Below are positions 10,705 to 18,992 of a stretch of DNA of 45,909 nucleotides, one piece after another. Each line of letters starts with the position of its first letter. The first letter of the stretch is position 1. The DNA lies in the NCBI GenBank assembly GCA_946629885.1, contig CAMOYI010000081.1, forward strand, positions 1 through 45,909, given 5' to 3'. This DNA comes from an uncultured Mycoplasmatota bacterium. Lineage in GTDB: Bacteria > Bacillota_I > Bacilli_A > RF39 > UBA660. The notes beneath the pieces are model-generated. The model saw only the letters and a list, made by a program, of their open reading frames with translations. It did not search any database and had not been told where the DNA came from. A program made the translations under genes and the position numbers.

Positions 10705-10732
10705 AAAAAGTGTTTCAATCGAAACACTTTTT
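10705..10732. terminator. bidirectional terminator between convergent glmS and rplL
   Basis: AAAAAGTGTTTCaatcGAAACACTTTTT. Confidence 0.85.
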
Positions 10733-10748
10733 ATTTGCTATAAAAGAA

Positions 10749-11120
10749 TTAAACTAATTCAACAGTAGCTCCAGCTTCTTCAAGCTTAGCTTTAATTTCG
10801 TTAGCTTCATCGTTAGATACGTTTTCTTTAACGTTTCCGCCGTTATCAGCAACACCCTTAGCTTCAACAAGACCAAGTCCAGTGATTTCACGGATAACTT
10901 TAATAACTGCGATTTTAGCAGCACCAGCATCTTTAAGTACTACAGTCTTAGTAGTGCTTTCAGCTTCTTCGCTAGCACCAGCTACTGGAGCAGCAGCAAC
11001 TGCTACAGCGCTAGGATCTACTCCTAATTCTTCTTTCATTAAATCTTGAAGTTCTTTAACTTCTAAAATAGTCATTTCTTTTATTGCATCAACGATTTCT
11101 TTACTAGTTAATTTTGCCAT
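10749..11120 (-). CDS. rplL: 50S ribosomal protein L7/L12
   Basis: Characteristic hinge and C-terminal domain KIAVIKVIREITGLGLVEAKGVAD. Confidence 0.98.
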   Translation of the reverse strand: MAKLTSKEIVDAIKEMTILEVKELQDLMKEELGVDPSAVAVAAAPVAGASEEAESTTKTVVLKDAGAAKIAVIKVIREITGLGLVEAKGVADNGGNVKENVSNDEANEIKAKLEEAGATVELV

Positions 11121-11139
11121 TATATTTCTTCCTTTCTTA

Positions 11140-11637
11140 TTAATTATTTTCTTCTAGTTTTTTTGCATATAGATCTAATCCAATAGCCACATTAGTAACA
11201 TATTGCATAAGTCCTGCAGAAATTTGTGTAAGCATTGTTTCCTTTGATGGAATAGATGCATAAGTTTTGATTTCATCAAGTGATAAAATCTTACCATCGG
11301 CATATCCTGTTCTAATTTGGATATGCTCATTGTCTTTAGCGAATTTGCTAAGAACCTTTATTGGTTCAAGTAGGTCTGAACCAAATAGTATTGCGTTTGG
11401 TCCTTCCCAGAATTCAGCATTATCTACTTTTAAATCTTCGAATGCTCTTTTTGCTAAAGTGTTTTTATATACTTTTACTTCACTGTTCGACTTGCGCAAT
11501 TCATTTCTCAAATTGCTCATATCTGCTACAGTTAAGCCTTGATACGTAAATACGATAACAGAAGCGCTATTATTAATCTTCTCTGTTATTTCTTTAACGA
11601 CATCCTTTTTAGCACTTAAATTCTTTTCGCTTGCCAT
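11140..11637 (-). CDS. rplJ: 50S ribosomal protein L10
   Basis: VVKEITEKINNSASVIVFTYQGLTVADMSNLRNELR; gene order rplJ-rplL. Confidence 0.97.
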   Translation of the reverse strand: MASEKNLSAKKDVVKEITEKINNSASVIVFTYQGLTVADMSNLRNELRKSNSEVKVYKNTLAKRAFEDLKVDNAEFWEGPNAILFGSDLLEPIKVLSKFAKDNEHIQIRTGYADGKILSLDEIKTYASIPSKETMLTQISAGLMQYVTNVAIGLDLYAKKLEENN

Positions 11638-11649
11638 AAAACAACTCCT

Positions 11650-11778
11650 TTCTTTATATTAGAAAAGCCTCCACTTAGGGAAGCCTTATAGTCGTTTAAT
11701 AGTACGATAAGTTCCCCTCGGCAGGATTATTAAAACTATTGTTCCCTGCTGTCTATGGATAGATCTTTTCTCATTTCT
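11650..11778 (-). ncRNA. ribosomal protein L10 leader with attenuator hairpin
   Basis: Reverse complement has ...AGACAGCAGGGAACAATAG...ATCCTGCCGAGGGGAA... (L10 leader signature) followed by AAGGCTTCCctaagtGGAGGCTTTTC, just upstream of rplJ. Confidence 0.88.
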
Positions 11779-11783
11779 TCGTT

Positions 11784-11812
11784 ATTATATAATATGTGTT
11801 GTTATTTGTCAA
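11784..11812 (-). promoter_or_regulatory. rplJ-rplL promoter
   Basis: TTGACA - 17 nt - TATAAT, overlapping the rplA 3' end. Confidence 0.85.
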
Positions 11813-12500
11813 AAGAATTTTTGTCTATCTTAATTCCAGGTCCCATTGTACTTGAAATAGCGATAGAAGTGATATAATTTCCTTTAACTGTTGTAGGCTT
11901 AGCTTTGATTATTGCATTCATCAAGAATTCAATATTTTCTTCAAGCTTTTTGTTATCAAATGATACTTTACCTACGCTAGTGTGGATAATACCATAAGAG
12001 TCAGCACGATATTCAATCATACCTTTCTTAATATCTTCAACTGTTTGAGCAACATTAGTTGTTACTGTACCAGTCTTAGGGTTTGGCATTAATCCTTTAG
12101 GTCCTAAAATCTTACCTATCTTACCTAAAGAAGGCATCATTTCAGGAGTAGCTACGATTACATCAAAATCGAACCAGTTTTCGTTAGCCATCTTATCGAT
12201 TAAATCTTGTTCACCTACGAAGTCAGCTCCTGCCTTTTTAGCTTCTTCTGCATGAGCACCTTTAGCTAAAACACAGATTTTTTTAGTTTTACCAATTCCA
12301 TGAGGTAAAACAATTGAACCTCTCATTTGTTGGTCAGCTTTCTTAGTATCGATATTTAAATTGATAGCAATTTCAACAGTACTATCAAATTTTGTAGTAC
12401 TAGTCTTCTTTACTAGTTCAACTGCTTCAGCAGTAGAATAAAGTTTACTTCTATCTACTAATTTAGAAGCTTCCACGTATTTTTTACCTGTCTTTTTCAT
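11802..12500 (-). CDS. rplA: 50S ribosomal protein L1
   Basis: VVATPEMMPSLGKIGKILGPKGLMPNPKTGTVT. Confidence 0.98.
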   Translation of the reverse strand: MKKTGKKYVEASKLVDRSKLYSTAEAVELVKKTSTTKFDSTVEIAINLNIDTKKADQQMRGSIVLPHGIGKTKKICVLAKGAHAEEAKKAGADFVGEQDLIDKMANENWFDFDVIVATPEMMPSLGKIGKILGPKGLMPNPKTGTVTTNVAQTVEDIKKGMIEYRADSYGIIHTSVGKVSFDNKKLEENIEFLMNAIIKAKPTTVKGNYITSIAISSTMGPGIKIDKNSFDK

Positions 12501-12540
12501 CTTTTTCCCTCCAATCGTGGTTTATTTATAGAGCGGATTA

Positions 12541-13140
12541 TTAGTTTTCTTCAGTTGCTTCTTCTGCTTTTTCGTTAATTACTTCTGCTTCTTGAGTTGC
12601 TTCTTGTGCGCTAGCTTCCATAGCTTCTAATTCAGCTTCACGCTTTGCTTGTTGAGCTTCTTCGATAGCAGCTTCTTTTCCTTGTTCTGCAAGTTCCTTA
12701 TCGTTAAGTCCCTTTACAGCAACACCCATATTTCTTGCAGTTCCTTCGACAATTCTCATTGCAGCTTCGATATCGTTAGCATTTAAGTCTGGTAACTTAA
12801 TTTCAGCGATTGCACGTAAATCATCTTTAGTTATTGTAGCAACTACGTTATTAGCACCCTTAGCACTGCCTTTCTGAATCTTAGCGTACTTCTTAATTAG
12901 TTCAGGCGCTGGAGTTGTCTTAAGTACGAAATCATATGATTTATCTTGATAAAGAGTGATTTCTACTGGTACAACATCTCCCATTCTGTCCTTAGATGCA
13001 TCATTAAACTTTTGACAGAACTCAGCAAGATTGATACCTGCAGGTCCTAGAACAGTACCAACTGGTGGTGCTGGTGTAGCTTTTCCTGCTGGGATTTGCA
13101 ATTTAATTTTCTTTAAGATTTCTTTTGCCACGAAAAACAC
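12541..13140 (-). CDS. rplK: 50S ribosomal protein L11 with extended Glu/Ala-rich C-terminus
   Basis: KLQIPAGKATPAPPVGTVLGPAGINLAEFCQKFND; C-terminal about 55-residue charged tail EQGKEAAIEEAQQAKREAELEAMEASAQEATQEAEVINEKAEEATEEN. Confidence 0.96.
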   Translation of the reverse strand: MFFVAKEILKKIKLQIPAGKATPAPPVGTVLGPAGINLAEFCQKFNDASKDRMGDVVPVEITLYQDKSYDFVLKTTPAPELIKKYAKIQKGSAKGANNVVATITKDDLRAIAEIKLPDLNANDIEAAMRIVEGTARNMGVAVKGLNDKELAEQGKEAAIEEAQQAKREAELEAMEASAQEATQEAEVINEKAEEATEEN

Positions 13141-13151
13141 TTCCTTTCTTT

Positions 13152-13195
13152 GTTTTCATGTAAGTGGTCTGGGCTAATCCGCATTCCCTCCCACT
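13152..13195 (-). promoter_or_regulatory. probable rplK-rplA mRNA leader structure (autogenous r-protein site)
   Basis: Reverse complement AGTGGGAGGGAATGCGGATTAGCCCAGACCACTT: AGTGG/CCACT stem with inner GGG/CCC, located 5' of rplK. Resembles Firmicutes rplK leaders from memory. Confidence 0.5.
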
Positions 13196-13226
13196 AAAAA
13201 TAGTTAAACAATTAACTACGACTAAG

Positions 13227-13255
13227 ACTATAGCACAAAAAATACTAGAATTCAA
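13227..13255 (-). promoter_or_regulatory. rplK-rplA promoter
   Basis: TTGAAT - 17 nt - TATAGT. Confidence 0.7.
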
Positions 13256-13262
13256 GAAAAAA

Positions 13263-13290
13263 ACATCAAATATTTGATGTTATTTTTTAC
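13263..13290 (-). terminator. intrinsic terminator of the 13280..13561 gene
   Basis: AACATCAAATATTTGATGTTTTTTTC overlapping the stop region. Confidence 0.6.
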
Positions 13291-13561
13291 TTTTTTTAGT
13301 GTTATTTTTACTATCGTCTTGCAATACTGCATAACCAGTTGATAACAAGAATGAAACAGCAAGTATTAACGGTAATAGAATAATAGAAACTTTAAATGCC
13401 CAATCTGAACCTGCCACACCACTTATTTGTGGAGTATTAAGTGTAACAAATATGATAACTGCAATGATAAATCCAGTCATCATGGCATTTAATACTATTC
13501 TCCATACTGGTCTAACGATAGTTACTTCTTTCTTCAAAAATTCTTTCATAACCCTAGTCAA
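13280..13561 (-). CDS. small two-TM hypothetical membrane protein (start may be the internal ATG at 13549)
   Basis: Two hydrophobic segments (IVLNAMMTGFIIAVIIFVTL, VSIILLPLILAVSFLLSTGYAVL) and a Lys-rich tail. Confidence 0.65.
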   Translation of the reverse strand: MTRVMKEFLKKEVTIVRPVWRIVLNAMMTGFIIAVIIFVTLNTPQISGVAGSDWAFKVSIILLPLILAVSFLLSTGYAVLQDDSKNNTKKSKK

Positions 13562-13623
13562 CTCCTCTTATTATAAATATTATATAATAGTTTTAATAAT
13601 TATTAAAGGGGTAATTTTGTGGT

Positions 13624-15294
13624 TTACATGCTCCCCATTCCACCAGCAGTCGGTTGTGCCTCTTGCTGGCCAAGTTCATGTTTAACTTGGCTTGAAAGTT
13701 CAGCGATGAGAGCAATTTTTTCTGCACAGGATAATTGGGAAGTGTTACCCGACGTTATACTGCTTTTTATTTGGTTTGAAAATTCTTCTAAATCAAATTT
13801 AGGCACATCATAGTATGTAGGGAATTTTGACCAATACACTTTTTTTGGTGACCAAGATGCTGAATCAGAAAGGTCAGGACAATAACTGTCAATTGCAATT
13901 TTTGCCACATCCTGACTAACATGCATTCTATAACAATATTCTCGAATTAGACTATTATAATAATTTTCAACGAATTCTTGGTTATCTCCGTATACATATA
14001 ATGGATGATTAAGATTACCTTGAGTCCAAACAATTCTTGTTTGTAATTTGGCATACGCAGCTTCTATCTTTTGATAGATTTCTTGATTTTCCACAAGGTT
14101 GTTTTTTAAATCAGCAAGCAGTTTTTCTTTTGCTTTAATCTCATTAGCCAGTTCTTGGTTTTTACTTTGCAATTTCTCGCCTTGCAAAGCATTGTCCACA
14201 TTACTTTTTAATTCTTTTTTCCTCTCTTGAATAGCTTTAAGTATATCATCGGTATTTTCAGGAACATTCAAATTAAGTCCAATATACAAAAGAACGCTAC
14301 CATGTTCTAATTTTTCACCGCGACTGTTGTATTTTTTACTCAACACGTTACCACCATTACCTACCTTATAGCCTTGTAAACATTGATAATCATTAGATAA
14401 AACAAATTCAGCTACACTCCCAAATGTATTTGATATACCTATTCTAGGCAAATCATGTAAATCCCTATCAATTAATTCAAACAACATTGTATTGTGTTTT
14501 CCAAATTCCTCTATTGCTTCTTTTAATGTTAACCCGGTATATTCTACAAGCATTTCTGCTTGTTTTCGGATAATACTCGCTATATCCGATGTACTTATTT
14601 CGTCTTCATCTATAATGTATTTTTGTGCTTCCCAAGTAATTGTCGTTGCTGCTTTTTGTAATTCTTTGTAATGAGGTTCTATTAGTGCTACTTCTGCTTT
14701 TTTTCTTTCAACCTCTTGGGTTAGACTTGCGATTTGACTACGTGTTTCTGCCTCTTTATTAACTAATCCATCCACTTCATCAGATAGTGTTTGCTTTCTA
14801 TTATCAAAAGAACTTAGAGTTGCGTTTTGAACGACTCCAGTCATATAGCGAAGCACACTATTTAAATTCATATCTCCATACGTTATTCTTCCTTCGATTA
14901 TTTCTCTTGCTGTAAATAGTCTTACAATATCATCCCCATTTAGCAAGTTATTCAATTCTCTTAAAAGAAACCATAAATTTCTGTAATCATCCTTACTTTG
15001 AAGTTTAAATCTATCTGCTAAATAAGCAGTTGCGTCCAATTCTGTTTTAGGTAATCCTTGGGTATTTATATACTCTTTCTTTAGATCATAGTCGGTAATG
15101 TTTTTTTTATCTCTATTTAAAATGTCATACAAAACTTTTACTAAATATCCTATTTTTTGGTATACGTTATCTGTATTTACTGGAAACATACGATACAAAT
15201 TAGAGATAACACCACTTGGAGTAGTCGGTGTATTTAGTTCATTAGCTAAAGAGTATCCCCCGAATTTATTTTCCATTAATTCTCTATCTGCCAT
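13624..15294 (-). CDS. large coiled-coil hypothetical protein, GGMGSM C-terminus (orphan)
   Basis: 556 codons, RBS GAAGGTG upstream of ATG, extended -10 promoter at 15317; Glu/Lys coiled-coil stretches; no family recognised. Confidence 0.8.
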   Translation of the reverse strand: MADRELMENKFGGYSLANELNTPTTPSGVISNLYRMFPVNTDNVYQKIGYLVKVLYDILNRDKKNITDYDLKKEYINTQGLPKTELDATAYLADRFKLQSKDDYRNLWFLLRELNNLLNGDDIVRLFTAREIIEGRITYGDMNLNSVLRYMTGVVQNATLSSFDNRKQTLSDEVDGLVNKEAETRSQIASLTQEVERKKAEVALIEPHYKELQKAATTITWEAQKYIIDEDEISTSDIASIIRKQAEMLVEYTGLTLKEAIEEFGKHNTMLFELIDRDLHDLPRIGISNTFGSVAEFVLSNDYQCLQGYKVGNGGNVLSKKYNSRGEKLEHGSVLLYIGLNLNVPENTDDILKAIQERKKELKSNVDNALQGEKLQSKNQELANEIKAKEKLLADLKNNLVENQEIYQKIEAAYAKLQTRIVWTQGNLNHPLYVYGDNQEFVENYYNSLIREYCYRMHVSQDVAKIAIDSYCPDLSDSASWSPKKVYWSKFPTYYDVPKFDLEEFSNQIKSSITSGNTSQLSCAEKIALIAELSSQVKHELGQQEAQPTAGGMGSM

Positions 15295-15316
15295 GTAATC
15301 ACCTTCTATTATTACA

Positions 15317-15325
15317 ATTATATCA
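15317..15325 (-). promoter_or_regulatory. extended -10 promoter of the 13624..15294 gene
   Basis: TGATATAAT with a weak -35 TTTAAG 17 nt upstream. Confidence 0.5.
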
Positions 15326-15365
15326 TATTGCTGTCTGTTCTTAAATCTTTTTATCTTTTATTTTG

Positions 15366-15395
15366 CACAAAAAAAGAACTATCTCTAGTTCTCTA
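15366..15395 (-). terminator. intrinsic terminator of nusG
   Basis: GAACTAgagaTAGTTCTTTTTTT on the minus strand. Confidence 0.75.
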
Positions 15396-15924
15396 TTGAT
15401 ACTTGGAACATTTCTACTTCAACAGGTGTCTCTTGTCCAAATAAATCGATTAATACGTTTAGTCTTGCATTTTCTTTGTCGATAGAATCTATCTTACCGA
15501 TCATACCGTTGAATGGTCCTTCGATAATCTTAACAGTTGTTCCAACTTCAAGTTCTTTATCTGTATCAAGTCTCGTCATACCCATATTAGCAAGTACTTT
15601 ATCTATCTCTTGTGGAAGTAATGGAGTTGGTTTTGCCCCCTTACCACTAGAACCTATAAACCCAGTTACGCCAGGTGTATTACGTACTATGTACCATGCC
15701 TCGTCTGTCATGATCATTTCGACAAGTATATAACCTGGAAACATTTTATGTTTCTTTTCTTTTTTAGATCCATCTTTTAATGTCTCAACTTCTGTTGTCT
15801 CTGGCACTATTACTCTAAAGATATAGTCTTGGAATCCCATAGATTCTGCTCTAGCTTCGAGTTTTTCTTTTACCTTTGTTTCATGTCCAGAATAAGTATT
15901 AACTACATACCACAATTTTTCCAT
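15385..15924 (-). CDS. nusG: transcription termination/antitermination protein NusG
   Basis: KLWYVVNTYSGHE..., MFPGYILVEM, NTPGVTGFIGSSGKGAKPTPL, KOW domain. Confidence 0.97.
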   Translation of the reverse strand: MEKLWYVVNTYSGHETKVKEKLEARAESMGFQDYIFRVIVPETTEVETLKDGSKKEKKHKMFPGYILVEMIMTDEAWYIVRNTPGVTGFIGSSGKGAKPTPLLPQEIDKVLANMGMTRLDTDKELEVGTTVKIIEGPFNGMIGKIDSIDKENARLNVLIDLFGQETPVEVEMFQVSIEN

Positions 15925-15925
15925 A

Positions 15926-16237
15926 TTAACCTATCCACCCCTGTACTAATCCATATAATAAATCGAATAGAAGAGAAATACCCAAAAAGAAGAATGCCAA
16001 TATCACTATCATGATTATAGTGATAATAGAATATTTAAGAACATACTTGCGGTTTGGCCAAGTAACTTTTTTCATTTCATTCTTAATTCTTTTAAAGAAA
16101 TTACCTTCTTCTTTTTTCATCTCTTTTTCTTTTTGTTTCATTGAGTTTTTTTTCAATCTTTTTTCTTCCAGCTTTTTATTCATCTCTTTGCCAATTAAAT
16201 CTTCGCTGTTGTCGACTTTCATGTTAATCTTTGCCAT
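15926..16237 (-). CDS. secE: preprotein translocase subunit SecE
   Basis: FFKRIKNEMKKVTWPNRKYVLKYSIITIIMIVILAFFFLGISLLFD; start at MAKINMK with GGAGG upstream (track extends to 16291). Confidence 0.92.
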   Translation of the reverse strand: MAKINMKVDNSEDLIGKEMNKKLEEKRLKKNSMKQKEKEMKKEEGNFFKRIKNEMKKVTWPNRKYVLKYSIITIIMIVILAFFFLGISLLFDLLYGLVQGWIG

Positions 16238-16249
16238 GATATTTCCTCC

Positions 16250-16297
16250 AAAATAAAAACACCTTTCGTGTTCACTTATAATATAACACAACGGTGT
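16250..16297 (-). terminator. hairpin/terminator between the sigma factor gene and secE
   Basis: Minus strand ACACC-GTT-GTGTT-(loop)-AACAC-GAAA-GGTGT-TTTTATTTT. Confidence 0.5.
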
Positions 16298-16315
16298 CTT
16301 GTTTGTAAATACTTT

Positions 16316-16915
16316 TTATTCACTTTTTATCTTTTTTCTTGCTCTATATAGAGTGTTATATACCTGTTTAACAGGCAGATTCATCTTCTCAGCAATTTCT
16401 TCCGCCTTTAGTCCTGAGATTGCATATTCCAATATGGTTCGCTCTTTTTCGTTTAATACAGCAATCTTTTCATTAATTTCATTAATTAGTTCATTATATA
16501 TCACACTGTTGAGAGGTTCTTTCTCGTTCGAATCTTTTATAAATCTTAAAGAAGTATTTTCATCATCGAGTGACAGAGCGTTATTCATAGTTTGATTTTT
16601 AATGGAGGCATTCTTTTCTATATAGTTTAATAATTTTCTCCTTATACACATCGTTGCATATGTTATAAATTTAACATCATTTGTTTCGTCATATGTATTT
16701 ACTGCGCTCATAAAACCTAAAAGTGCTTCCTGCATTAAATCCGAATATTCTATTCCTAAAGAAATAGCTTTTGCCTTAAATCTGTTAATTTCTTTATGTA
16801 TTAATGCGCTATACTTTTTATATAGTTCATCTTTGGCATCTTCGCTGTTTTCCTTTACCATATATACTAATTCAGAATCTATATTATCGTATGAAGTACT
16901 AGTTTTTAATTCCAT
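16316..16915 (-). CDS. RNA polymerase sigma-70 family factor (SigH-like)
   Basis: Region 2 EYSDLMQEALLGFMSAVNTYDETNDVKFITYATMCIRRKLLNYI; region 4 ISGLKAEEIAEKMNLPVKQVYNTLYRARKKI; located in the rlmB-sigH-secE-nusG order. Confidence 0.9.
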   Translation of the reverse strand: MELKTSTSYDNIDSELVYMVKENSEDAKDELYKKYSALIHKEINRFKAKAISLGIEYSDLMQEALLGFMSAVNTYDETNDVKFITYATMCIRRKLLNYIEKNASIKNQTMNNALSLDDENTSLRFIKDSNEKEPLNSVIYNELINEINEKIAVLNEKERTILEYAISGLKAEEIAEKMNLPVKQVYNTLYRARKKIKSE

Positions 16916-17582
16916 AAATTAATACTCCTGCTGAAACACTAGCATTTAAACTGTTGACATGTCCTTTCATCGGTATGCTAATAATTTCATCGCAAGCATC
17001 GCGAACAACTTTTGACATTCCGTTTCCTTCACTACCAATAACTAAAACCATCTTTTCACTATAGTTAACTGATTCATAATCTTTACCGTCAGCCTCTGCG
17101 CCATATACAAAATATCCATTATCTTTAAGATATTCTATGGCGTTTCTAAGGTTTGTTACCTCATACACATTTACATAATCCAAAGCACCTGTACTGGTTT
17201 TCATTACTGTTGCATTAACGGTTACACTTCTATCCTTTGGTATTATAATGGATTTAATTCCATATGCTTCACATGTCCTTATAATAGCACCAAAATTATG
17301 AGGATCTTCTAAGTGGTCGAGAACTACTATCTTTTTTTCTTCAGTATCTATTGTTTTAATATCTTTATATTCATAATCGTTGATATCCAATATTATCCCT
17401 TGTGTATGACCTTCTACCATTTTATCGAATTTACTTTTCTCTACTGTTACATATGGTATTTTATTCTTTTGAATAAAATCAATAATATCTTTTTCTTTAA
17501 AAGAACTACTCAAATACACTTTTCTAATCTGCTTTGGATTACTCTTTAACTCATTAAAAACATTTTTTCCAAATACTTTCAC
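16899..17582 (-). CDS. rlmB: 23S rRNA (guanosine-2'-O)-methyltransferase, TrmH/RlmB family
   Basis: VLDHLEDPHNFGAIIRTCEAYGI, LVIGSEGNGMSKVVRDACDEIISIPMKGHVNSLNASVSAGVLIYGI. Confidence 0.95.
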   Translation of the reverse strand: MKVFGKNVFNELKSNPKQIRKVYLSSSFKEKDIIDFIQKNKIPYVTVEKSKFDKMVEGHTQGIILDINDYEYKDIKTIDTEEKKIVVLDHLEDPHNFGAIIRTCEAYGIKSIIIPKDRSVTVNATVMKTSTGALDYVNVYEVTNLRNAIEYLKDNGYFVYGAEADGKDYESVNYSEKMVLVIGSEGNGMSKVVRDACDEIISIPMKGHVNSLNASVSAGVLIYGIKN

Positions 17583-17926
17583 TTTAACACCTCCGTCATT
17601 AATTCGTCTAATCTACTTTTATCGTTTAAATATAGATAACCCACCAACGCTTCAAGCCCAGTCGATTTTTTATATGTAATTATATCAGTCGATTTACTCG
17701 AGTGACTATGTGCATTTCTTCCCCTCTTAACTATGTCAATTTCATCGGTAGTTAAAAAATTGTCCACTAATCTATCTATGATAATCGCTTGATTAGTTGC
17801 ACTGACATAATTGATACTTTTCTTTTGTAAATCTTTAACTTTTACATATCCAGCTTTAATAAGATAATCGCGAACATATAATTCAAATACTGCATCACCC
17901 AAATATGCTAAAACCAAATTGTTCAT
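17579..17926 (-). CDS. mrnC: Mini-ribonuclease III
   Basis: LAYLGDAVFELYVRDYLI, RGRNAHSHSS, YKKSTGLEALVGYLYL. Confidence 0.95.
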   Translation of the reverse strand: MNNLVLAYLGDAVFELYVRDYLIKAGYVKVKDLQKKSINYVSATNQAIIIDRLVDNFLTTDEIDIVKRGRNAHSHSSKSTDIITYKKSTGLEALVGYLYLNDKSRLDELMTEVLK

Positions 17927-17984
17927 AACCCACTTCTTTTCGACAGTGTTATTTTATCAGAGAGTTGTTCTTTTTGTCAATTTT

Positions 17985-18014
17985 CATCAAAAAAAGACTT
18001 TTGCAAGTCTTATT
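17985..18014 (-). terminator. intrinsic terminator of lgt
   Basis: AAGACTTgcaaAAGTCTTTTTTTG on the minus strand. Confidence 0.7.
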
Positions 18015-18813
18015 AAATATTATTTATATCATTGTATAAGTCTTCATATTTACTCTTTTTCATACTGTTAATAATCAGACATATACCTATTACTATCATT
18101 GCAACAGATACTATTTGAGCAATTTTAAATCCAAAAAATATTAGTGAATCTGTTCTCGAAGCTTCTATAAAGAATCTGCCAATTCCATACCATATTAAAT
18201 ATAGTGCAGTAGGCTGGCCGACTTTACTAAATCTAGTTCTTCTGTATATTAGAAGTAATATAAATCCTGCTAAACACCACATAGATTCATAAAAGAAAGT
18301 AGGCGTATAGTAAATACCGTTTATATTCATTCCTTTAATTACAAATTCTGGGATTGGTAGACTATTTAAGTGTTCTAGTGTAGTCGCTGCTCCGTATGCT
18401 TCACTGTTGAAAAAATTACCCCATCTTCCAATTGACTGTGCAAGTATTAGTGACGGAACTACAATATCCAATAATCTAATTATTCTAAAGTTCTTTTTCT
18501 TACAATAAAGAGATAGTGCGATAAGACCAAAAATAATGCCACCGTGAATAGCAAGACCACCTTCCCAAACATGCCAAATTTCATTGATATGAGATCCATA
18601 ATAATCCCAGCTAAACAATACATAGTATAGTCTTGCACCTATTATTCCAATAATAAGGGTCCAAAAAAACATATTGAATATAAAGTCTTTATCAATTTTA
18701 AATCTTTTAGATTCTCTATCTATTAAAAAATATCCAATTAGTACTCCTATTAATATCATGACAGAATACCATTTCACTTCGTAACCGAATAAACTAAATG
18801 CAACTGAATTCAT
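18013..18813 (-). CDS. lgt: prolipoprotein diacylglyceryl transferase
   Basis: GARLYYVLF, WEGGLAIHGGIIFG, IGRWGNFFNSEAYG, GIGRFFIEASRTD. Confidence 0.96.
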   Translation of the reverse strand: MNSVAFSLFGYEVKWYSVMILIGVLIGYFLIDRESKRFKIDKDFIFNMFFWTLIIGIIGARLYYVLFSWDYYGSHINEIWHVWEGGLAIHGGIIFGLIALSLYCKKKNFRIIRLLDIVVPSLILAQSIGRWGNFFNSEAYGAATTLEHLNSLPIPEFVIKGMNINGIYYTPTFFYESMWCLAGFILLLIYRRTRFSKVGQPTALYLIWYGIGRFFIEASRTDSLIFFGFKIAQIVSVAMIVIGICLIINSMKKSKYEDLYNDINNI

Positions 18814-18959
18814 ATTATCACCAAATTAATTATATATTTTGAATGGCAAAAAGTAAATTATTAATTTATGTGTATGAGTTAACTATTTATTCAAAATGAG
18901 TATAATACGTTCAAAAAACGTATTCTGAAAAAAATTATATATACTCCTATTTTAAGAAT

Positions 18960-18992
18960 AAAAAATAATTGGAATTAAAGTCCAATTATTTT
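18960..18992 (-). terminator. intrinsic terminator of uvrA
   Basis: AAATAATTGGActttaatTCCAATTATTTTTT. Confidence 0.7.
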
